Shown one piece after another: positions 56,723 through 64,000 of a DNA stretch of 64,000 nucleotides. The notes beneath the pieces are model-generated. The model was given only the letters and a program-made list of their open reading frames with translations, was not told the origin of the DNA and did not search any database. Made by a program: the position numbers and the translations under genes. Every line of letters starts with the position of its first letter. The stretch's first letter is position 1. This DNA is from Mycocentrospora acerina (Eukaryota; Ascomycota; Dothideomycetes; Pleosporales): positions 309,821-373,820 of the forward strand of contig JAKUHH010000108.1 in assembly GCA_022701365.1 (NCBI GenBank), written 5' to 3'.

Positions 56723-58589
56723 ATGTTTCAAATAGATCAAAGCCTTTCCATTGCAGCAATTATCATACTAATATTGTTATGGCTGCTTAACAAAGTCCAT
56801 GTTGCTTTGAAGCCAGGACTACGCCAGATACCCGGTCCGAGACTCGCTAGGCTTACTCACATATGGCGTCTACGATTTGTATGGTATGGGACAGCTCATG
56901 AGGAGTATCGTAAATTACACACCAGGTATGGGCCGCTGGTACGAACAGCGCCAAACGTTATCGACATCTCGGACCCCAATGCCATCCCAATCATATATGG
57001 TATCAACAGCAAATTCATTAAAGTGAGTGCAGATTCTAATTCTAATCGATGCCGATGCTCACATTGTGTAGTCCTCATTTTACAACGTCTTCCACACCAT
57101 GTACGAAGGAACAGTAATGCCAAGCATGTTCTCGACGAGAGATCCAGAAGAGCACAAACATTTAAAGAGATCAGTGTCACAAAAGTATTCCATGACGTCA
57201 ATTCGCAGTTTGGAATACCTGGTAGATCCATGCAGTAAAATATTCTTAGAAGCGATGATGGATCAACAGGGAGGGGTTGTTGACCTGGGGTCCTGGGTGC
57301 AGTGGTATGCTTTCGACGTCATTGGAGCAATGTCGTTCAGTAAGCGCTTTGGATTTATGGAGAATCGAAAGGACATGAATGGTGCTATTGCAGGGATCGA
57401 GAAGGTGCTCATGTTAGGAGGAATCATTGGCCAGGTTCCGTGGCTGACTTGGCTGTTTGGCAACTCGAGGGCGAGGAGTATGTTGGACAAGCTGTCAAGA
57501 GATGCTGGAGATCCCATAACGATATGCACAAAGGTATATTATCGATCTTACATTTGCCATACAACGACTTCTCACTCCACGAGACTGACAAAGAGCCCAG
57601 ATGGTGCAAGACAGCATTGATGAATACGATGTGCAAGCTGCGTACAAAGATAATAGAGGCGACTTCCTCGCCTATGTTCAGCAGCAGCATGAGAAGTCTG
57701 CAACCGATATGACTCACCGCGATATGGTTAATCATCTGCTGAACAACCTGTAAGTATCGCAGCACTCACCCAATCCGCCTATTACTGTGCTGACTGAGCT
57801 ACGTGCAGCCTTGCAGGAAGCGATACCACAGGGATTTCACTTCGCGCAATATTCTATTATTTGATGCTAAATAAGCAATCGTATCAAACTCTTCAACAAG
57901 AAATCGACAAGGCCCAGGCATCGGGTGGTCTTTCCCAGTTCATCACGTATGCTGAGAGTCTGCGACTAGAATACCTGTAGGTGCCGTTCTACTAGGGTCT
58001 GATGAACTCGAACTGTTACTAACGACTCAAACAGGCAAGCGTGCATAAAAGAAGCGTTGCGCATGCATCCCGGCGTCTCCTTTCCACTTGAAAGAATTGT
58101 ACCGACTGGCGGAGCAGTGCTGTGCGACACACATATCCCCGCAGGCACTGTCGTCGGTGTGAACGCAGCGGTAATTCATCGTAATGTTGAGATCTTTGGT
58201 ACCGATGCGAACGAGTTCCGCCCCGAACGCTGGCTAGACAAAGACGAGGCAAAGGTCAAAATCATGGATCGACACCTATTGACTGTAAGCTTCTTAGTCA
58301 TTGCTGATAGGATCCGATAATTACTAATACGATATAGTTTGGAGCTGGAGTTAGGACATGTATTGGGAAGAACATTTCTATCATGGAAATGGGCAAGCTT
58401 GTGCCCCAGGTTCTGCGCCAGTTTGAAGTGGAATGGGCGGCAAGTGAGCCGTGCTGGCAGGTGCATACATACTGGTTTGCCAGGCAGACGGGGCTGCTTG
58501 TGCGAATGAGACTACGTAAGAATTTCTTGGTGTCTTCCGTTCAAGAGGCAGAGGATCGGAGGTTGCGTTCTGCGTCCAACTCTTCCTAA
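56723..58589 (+). CDS. cytochrome P450 monooxygenase (pisatin-demethylase-like group)
   Basis: Predicted 526-residue microsomal P450. Exons: 56723..57022, 57072..57533, 57601..57749, 57809..57976, 58035..58284 and 58338..58589; introns are 49-67 nt. All joins are in frame and no stop is met. An N-terminal membrane anchor (about 9-30) is followed by the PGPR hinge. The I-helix shows AGSDTT (306-311). ExxR is E366-R369 in EALRMHP, FRPERW follows, and the heme loop FGAGVRTCIG carries Cys451. The overall pattern is like the fungal pisatin demethylase / benzoate 4-monooxygenase-type clans, often involved in detoxification of plant compounds or in secondary metabolism. The substrate is unknown. It stands alone, with AT-rich gene-free DNA on both sides, and no redox partner or backbone biosynthetic gene is nearby. 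Confidence 0.93.
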
Positions 58590-59594
58590 TTTGGAAAGTT
58601 CGATCAACCCACTAACAATGAGCGTCGATTTATTTGGAGCGTATGAACTTCTACAGGAAGTATATTTAGTCTGTACTGGCTCCCAGAATAGGAGCCCAGA
58701 TGATTTTTCTAGCATAAAACAGTCTTAACCTGCCTTGATGAAGAGCTTAAAGCTAGGTGGCTTGAAAAATCCCAGAATTTGAGGAAATTAAAATCACTTG
58801 CATGTTTTTTCTATCTCTTTTCAATTTTAAAATTTAACATTGCAGTCAAAATACCCATGTGAGCAATTAATATTAGTTGTTGTCGCGTAGAGTATATCAA
58901 TCTACCAGCTTTACAGCTAGAGATCAATTGGTTTTTGGCTGTGACAGTTGTTAGATTGGCTTCCACAAAATATGAATTGTGTTGCTGTGTGTAAGAATAC
59001 GAACATGTATTATGACTATTGAGCGCCTTCTCCAGTGAGAACTTGAAGTTGAAATTTGAAGAATGTCAATTATCGATTAGAAGAGCTAAGAACCATAGAA
59101 AACTACTCCCCTTAATGCTGAACAGAAATGTCAGCTAATAGTGCAAGCCTTCTATCTAGTCACAGCATCATGAAGGTCTGCGTTTACAATAGCTCACAGA
59201 ATACATTATCCAAGATTTCTAAGATATGAATGGCAAGCTTTCAGTGATCAAGTATCATTAACATTGGAGATGATAGAGTTTAGCAGCATTATCAAACTCT
59301 AGAGACAGGCAAATTTGATAAATGGGACGAAAATGAAAGTCAAGTTTGCATATAAAAGATCCTCAAGGTGGTCTTCTACAGATTTTGCTGAAGGTGCTCA
59401 TATTAGTGTTTACGTTTGATTTCCGACCAAAGTAGCGTAATCTTCCACTGTAGACATAACAGGTAGTGCGAGTCTAAAATAGAGTAGACAAAGGTATTGT
59501 AGTTGGAAATCTGACACCTACTCTAAAGGAGGTTTATGATATGTTAAGGTGAAACGGTAGTAGGTTTGGACTTGCGCTAACTCTTATGTGTGAT
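58590..59594. other. AT-rich intergenic region
   Basis: 1 kb between the convergent P450 and phosphoesterase genes. It is AT-rich and stop-dense; nothing is recognised. Confidence 0.65.
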
Positions 59595-60563
59595 TTAGCC
59601 ATGAATCCTCCATATAGTCCTTCGCTCATTCTCTGGAGGTGCCCGAGGGCCTGGTAAAATCTCTCGTAGCAGGTCGTTGACGTCTAGGCCACGGGTAAGG
59701 CATTCCTGCCACTGTCTTGGATAGCCCAGACTGACTTCTTCAAAACGAGTTTCATCAATCCAGTCTGTCCTTCTGATATGTAGATGTCCACTAATAACAA
59801 CTTTTGCGTTGAATCGCTTATGCCAGTCCTTCGTCTTCTTTGTGCCACACCAAAGGGAAAATCGCGGCACTCTAGGAAGTTTGACAACATCTTCCCTCAA
59901 TGGCCAGTGCCCTGCTATAATTAGTGGTACGTTTGGATGTGCCGCAACAGCTGCAGCTAGCTTCTTTTCAGTCTGGTCCACGAGCGCATGACACCACTCA
60001 ATGCGCGATGCGTATGGGTCGGGGTGCAGTAAATGCTCGTCCGTGGCTTCTATGTCCTTCTCTCGTGCCCATTCGAGCGCATCTTCAAGCTTCACATCAT
60101 CGGGCCGGAAACTATAGTCGTATAATGTGAAGATGGGCGCGATCAGGCATGGCCCTCCATCGCCTTCCCACAATTGGTAGTCGTCCTCGGGCGTGAAAAC
60201 ACCATACTCACGCGCGATTTCGACACACTCAAGATACTTCTTTTCTCCTCTTGCTCCATGCTCTTTCTGTGACGGCATTGTATACAGTTCGTGGTTGCCT
60301 GGAACCCAGAACACCGTTTTGAAGCACGCCGTTGCCTGCGCGAAGGCTATACGACAATGGTCTGCAGATTCGCCTACATCTCCACACAGTATAAGGCCAT
60401 CGTTTGGATGCGGTTCCAGTTCCTCGTATGCTTCACGGTTCGCCTTATAGGAAAGATGGATATCGCTAATCGCGAGAAGACGGCTAGGGAAGGCTGGAGG
60501 GGCACCGGATGCGGCCGGCGTCGGATTTCCAGCAGCGAGTGCTTCTTCTAGAAGAGGATCCAT
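59595..60563 (-). CDS. calcineurin-like metallophosphoesterase
   Basis: Intronless 322-residue metal-dependent phosphoesterase. The five family motifs are in order: DIH (Asp34, His36), GDVGE (Asp62), GNHE (Asn90, His91), a GHW motif in IIAGHWPL, and GHLH in VISGHLHI. The substrate is unknown; the family includes protein phosphatases, nucleotidases and phosphodiesterases. The start is set at the ATG at 60563. The frame stays open for at least 26 codons further upstream but without an ATG in the proper frame, so an upstream exon is not excluded. There is no signal peptide. Confidence 0.88.
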   Translation of the reverse strand: MDPLLEEALAAGNPTPAASGAPPAFPSRLLAISDIHLSYKANREAYEELEPHPNDGLILCGDVGESADHCRIAFAQATACFKTVFWVPGNHELYTMPSQKEHGARGEKKYLECVEIAREYGVFTPEDDYQLWEGDGGPCLIAPIFTLYDYSFRPDDVKLEDALEWAREKDIEATDEHLLHPDPYASRIEWCHALVDQTEKKLAAAVAAHPNVPLIIAGHWPLREDVVKLPRVPRFSLWCGTKKTKDWHKRFNAKVVISGHLHIRRTDWIDETRFEEVSLGYPRQWQECLTRGLDVNDLLREILPGPRAPPENERRTIWRIHG

Positions 60564-61125
60564 CGCACAGTATGTAGAGAGAGGGGTAGTGATGTTGCTT
60601 GTCAAGGTACCTGTAGCAGGCACAGCGACATCAAATGGCAAGCCATGGCTCTTAGATACGGCGATACCGCCAGACGCGTGAAGCTGTTGACGGTCGGCGG
60701 TTCATTTCGCCGACCTTGCATCATCACATTGAGAGGACTCTACTCTGCTAAATATCGTCCATGCTCTTGCTCATTATCTCATGTCATGTCAATCTTTATA
60801 GCCTCTTTTTGTAACCAGCCGAAATTCATCTAGGTGAATGTCAATTTAAACTCGGCGCACTCTTTTCGTTCTTCAAACTTCTTTTGGTTGCGTCACTTTC
60901 TATGCAAGACCCAACTCTCAGTCCATCATAGTCAACACCCAGAATCGCGTCGATGCATTCACTATGTTCGTTTCTTTCCACGTCCGAGCTCTCGGAATAT
61001 CATCCCGGATTCTTTAATGTACAGGAGTGGCTATAAGCGGGCCCCCACGTGCTCAATGCGCATCCGAAGGAAATCTGTGCACGTGTGTCTATGTAATATG
61101 GCTAAATGGTTTGGAAACGGACTGT

Positions 61126-61165
61126 GCCTTGTGCCTTGTGCCCCGTGCCTTGTGCCTTCTACCCT
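61126..61165. repeat. CTTGTGC heptamer repeat
   Basis: Four to five imperfect seven-nucleotide copies on the + strand. Confidence 0.75.
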
Positions 61166-61670
61166 TGTCTTAGCGGTCGTCCCAGGCTTTAGTCAAGTAC
61201 CCCACTACGTCTTCATGATAGCATGTCCAGGAGGCGGGATTTCTCGTGGCTTATCCACATTACCACGTCGCTCATAATAACGTACCCCTCGGGAGGCTGC
61301 TGGCCACAGGCATCTTCATTGACGCATTTTTTCAAAGCCTGGCATGCCTCGTAAAAGATTAATCGCTTTACATTTTATCGAATTGATACTCACGTCGGAC
61401 TCAACAGGTCAACAAGGGAAATGATGGGGAGAGATCGCGTAGGCGTCTGTGTGACTGAGTGACTGTAGATCAGCAGCATCAATCGTATCGCACTCAATGA
61501 GCATCTTTACAGATAATTTTGAAAGTTGCTGATAATGACCGTGCGGTTGATTCGATTGCAAGTGAAATAAGTCACCAAGACTTGATTTACAGATGTCCAC
61601 GCACATTTCAATTCATGGTTTGGTTAGTGACAGAGGGTTTGCCTCCATCTACGGACACCAAACGTCCCTG

Positions 61671-61907
61671 TTACCTCTCATCATAAACAATCGAAATCTG
61701 ATAGAATTGGGATTTATCCTTCACTGCCAAAACTTCATGAGAATATTTACCTAATACATAGCCGCGCTCCTGAGGTCCATACACATATGCACTTAGTTGA
61801 TGGAAAGTACCGTTATTTTCGTCGTTATTCATACAAATGTTCATGTAACACCTGGTCTTTGGAATTTGAATTTGAATGAGGTAGCAATACTCTGAAAGAG
61901 CGGACAA
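61671..61907 (-). CDS. possible small gene or exon
   Basis: Open frame with coding-like content (CYLIQIQIPKTRCYMNIC, then FHQLSAYVYGPQERGY) and a TTTCAG acceptor-like site just before it. The frame has no ATG near its start, no signal peptide and no clear upstream exon. A GTAAAT donor-like site inside and a GTAACA after the end leave the 3' limit open. No family is recognised. It may be an exon of an unresolved short gene or a relic. Confidence 0.25.
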   Translation of the reverse strand: MSALSEYCYLIQIQIPKTRCYMNICMNNDENNGTFHQLSAYVYGPQERGYVLGKYSHEVLAVKDKSQFYQISIVYDER

Positions 61908-62017
61908 TTCTTAGCTCACATGTTTCCTGCGCCCAACTTCTGCGCCTCGCCACGTCTTCTCAGAGCAGGACTACGCACATACACTCAATTTCCTTGTTCA
62001 GTTCCTCAGTTAGTACC

Positions 62018-62893
62018 CTATCCACCCCTGAAATATCGATCCAGGTAAATAGGATCATCCCTGTCCTCATAATCCTCTACGACCATGAACAAGCCACTCT
62101 CGGGGTGCAGGTAAATCTCCTTGACCAAGTCACCTAGCTGCAAGGCGTCAGGTCCTAAGACCGGTAGCTCTCCCCCATCTACCACGACCTCTAGAACAAC
62201 GTCCTCCTCCTCCTCCTCCTCCTTGAAATTATGTTCTTCTGACATGATGTCTTGAGACACATCATCCATATCTCCCCTTTCGTGACTCTCACTCTTCTCA
62301 AACTCTTCAGGCAGTTGCTGTGTCTCCCCGAAATATTCCTGCATCTTGTATTCGCGTTCCCTATGCGCCGACTCGTTGAACATTGCGTTCCGATACATCT
62401 CCTGCACACGAATATGCGTCGTTTGAGTTACATTCAAGGGCCAGTACTCGTCTGATATGTGGCGACTATTCCCTGTAAGCACATACCCAAGCACGCCTTA
62501 ACACATATGCGCGAACTAGGGAACGTACCACAACATCAGCTCCAACATCCCCCTCTTGTCCACTTCCACTTTCCTGAGTAAATCTCTGACAATGAACTCT
62601 CCCACTGGAAGTAGTCTCGTCTTCAAGACCTGCTTGTAATTTTTAGTCCGCAGGTGGTGATTATATGGTGGTAGATTTTCAGTTGTTGTGTCGCGTAGCT
62701 TCTGCAGTTTTCCACGTACAGGCGCAAGTAGAACTGCTATATCGGCTTGCTGTTTCGATGTGGAAAGAGTGATGTATTGATTGTTTTCATCGGAGATTTG
62801 AGGCCTGGGAACATTTGCTAAGCTAGTGATAGCGTTGGCGACGACGTTGGTACTAGAACGCGATCTATTACTTAGTTTTTCGCAAGAGTTCAT
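62018..62893 (-). CDS. CHCT-domain-like (CHD1 helical C-terminal) fungal protein
   Basis: Predicted 270-residue protein. Exons on the minus strand: 62529..62893 and 62018..62465, joined across a 63-nt intron so that LML-C-RHISDEYWPL is read through. The stretch VRGKLQKLRDTT, LLPVGEFIVRDLL and the EYWPL end resemble the CHD1 helical C-terminal (CHCT, DUF4208) domain, at about residues 50-140. The rest is acidic (an EEEEEED run). Family proteins are nuclear and chromatin-linked, but no activity is known. The usual Trp before the Arg of this motif is Cys with the acceptor chosen. The 5' end is uncertain: an upstream exon could start at 63179 (66 nt, ending CAG before GTGAAG). Confidence 0.65.
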
Positions 62894-63556
62894 CTCTTCT
62901 TGACAGAGTGAGATATGCGCGTGTTGTAACCTAGCGATGGGGTAGAGATACTTATCTCTGCGGCGGTATGAAAGAAGGGTTCACAAAATTTGTTTGGGGG
63001 TTTGAGAGTTGAGACTGTAGACCCATAGCTGATAGCTTCGTGGTCGTGGCTTCCTGTGTTGTGGGGCAATGGTGAGGGTGAGGGGAGTGAGATCACTTTT
63101 GTCGGTTCTTCACCTGAGACTCCTTGTCGACGGGTCGTCTGGGTGGACCAAAGCTAAAACGCACAGCAGATCCCCACATCCTTTTTACTTTTTGTATAGC
63201 TAACCACATGCAATGTCAGGAGGCGCGCAGTTTTCCGTCAAGTATTGTAGATCGGTATCAATTTACAGCTTGGTGCTGTTAGATCAACAAGTGGAACCTG
63301 CTTCAAGAAGTATAATTATAGGAAGGAACGGGTTATTAAATAATGGAGGGTCAGGAGGAGTACTTTGCCCTAGAATACAGCGAGTGAGACAAGTTATCCG
63401 ACATACATGATTACACGCGTAGTTTGTAGGTTATGAAGGGAAAGAACAGGAAGGGAATTGGAGTTTTTTTTTAGAAGACACTCTTAGACATGGCAATATC
63501 GTGATGGTATACAGTAGAATACATGGCAAAGGTGCTTGGTGAGCTCACACTGAGAC
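62894..63556. other. intergenic region, CHCT-like / NDUFAF3
   Basis: About 660 nt. It may contain an unresolved 5' exon of the CHCT-like gene (63114-63179, minus strand). Otherwise no gene. Confidence 0.55.
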
Positions 63557-64000
63557 TTATGGCTTTATTTCTTTCCAACCAATGGGTATAAGTGCCGCAG
63601 CAACATCTCCTACGCCACGCTCAGTGGCGAGGAGGTTGAACTGAGCGGCTGCATTTCGAGTGTCTTGAATCTCAAGCCGAATTCCAAGATCGTTGAGGTA
63701 CTGGCGGACGGCGGGTGCGATGGGCGTAACCTGAGGGCCAGTTCCAATGATGAGAAGGTCTGTGGCAAACGTCCGTTAGTCCATAACTCTGTGCTTCAGA
63801 CTTGTACATTTAGGAGGTCATGGCATACCAGGTTTTGGCCACACCAACGACAGCACTCCCCAAGCACTCTCCTGTACCTCCCACTGCTTCTTCGTATTTA
63901 ATAGCCGCCCTTTCATGGCATTTCCGTCTTCTTGCCCTTCTATCCCTTCTTGCAGCCATGGCCGCCACCTGAACGCTTCTCCCCCTACTAATAGCAGTCC
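63557..64000 (-). CDS. NDUFAF3: NDUFAF3-like complex I assembly factor (5' partial)
   Basis: C-terminal 125 residues of a Mth938/DUF498-domain protein. In mitochondria, NDUFAF3 helps assemble the Q-module of respiratory complex I. Exons on the minus strand: 63829..>64000 and 63557..63759, with a 69-nt intron. Diagnostic parts: LLLVGGEAFRWRPW at the window edge, then after the splice DLLIIGTGPQV, PAVRQYLNDLGI, DTRNAAAQFNLLATE and GVGDVAAALIP. The start and the targeting presequence lie beyond 64000. Confidence 0.92.

Larger units (their letters stand above)
60564..62017. other. intergenic region, phosphoesterase / CHCT-like gene
   Basis: About 1.45 kb. A heptamer-like repeat (CTTGTGC units) lies at about 61126-61165. 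One minus-strand open stretch at 61671-61907 is listed separately. No other gene is supported. Confidence 0.6.

Noticed and set aside
60834..61277. 147-codon open frame on the + strand
   Set aside because: Composition is irregular, it includes the heptamer repeat, and no family or promoter evidence exists.

Overview
The window is nuclear DNA of a filamentous ascomycete (Pezizomycotina), most likely a plant-associated dothideomycete of the Pleosporales type. This is inferred from short introns of 45-75 nt with GTRNGT donors and CTAAC-like branch sites, from secreted plant-wall enzymes (an AA9 monooxygenase and a GH93 enzyme), from an NLP necrosis-inducing effector, and from an AT-rich gene-poor compartment. 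The species cannot be fixed from the sequence alone. All exon joins were worked out by hand from splice consensus and reading frame. || Layout: 1-35.6 kb is ordinary gene-bearing DNA. It holds the 3' part of an IQGAP/Rng2-type cytokinesis scaffold (+), an MFS transporter (-), a MARVEL-type membrane protein (-), an amidase-signature hydrolase (+), a secreted AA9 LPMO (-), a large fungal membrane-anchored protein whose start codon is followed at once by an intron (-), a secreted GH93-type enzyme (-), the Ssu72 CTD phosphatase (-), a divergent Nbp2/Skb5-type SH3 protein (+), a membrane-anchored alpha/beta-hydrolase fused to a capping-enzyme/PIR1-like cysteine phosphatase (-), a dihydroxy-acid dehydratase paralogue (+) and ribosomal protein S19 (-). 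Intergenic regions carry many microsatellites. || 35.6-59.6 kb is more accessory. It holds a fused HyuA-HyuB hydantoinase/oxoprolinase (+), two tandem members of a fungal family of unknown function (both -), a DUF1593 protein (-), a coiled-coil protein (+), an NLP necrosis-inducing protein (-), a 4.65-kb AT-rich gene desert with only relic-like open stretches, and an intact six-exon cytochrome P450 (+). From 59.6 kb to the end there are core-type genes again: a calcineurin-like phosphoesterase (-), a CHCT-domain-like protein (-) and the 3' part of the NDUFAF3 complex I assembly factor (-), cut by the window edge. || No biosynthetic cluster, CRISPR or intact transposon is visible. The most notable points are the hydrolase-phosphatase fusion, two microexons (8 nt in the dehydratase, behind a GC-AG intron, and 5 nt in RPS19), a hidden third exon and differential intron in the tandem paralogues, and the effector/P450 compartment around the AT-rich desert.
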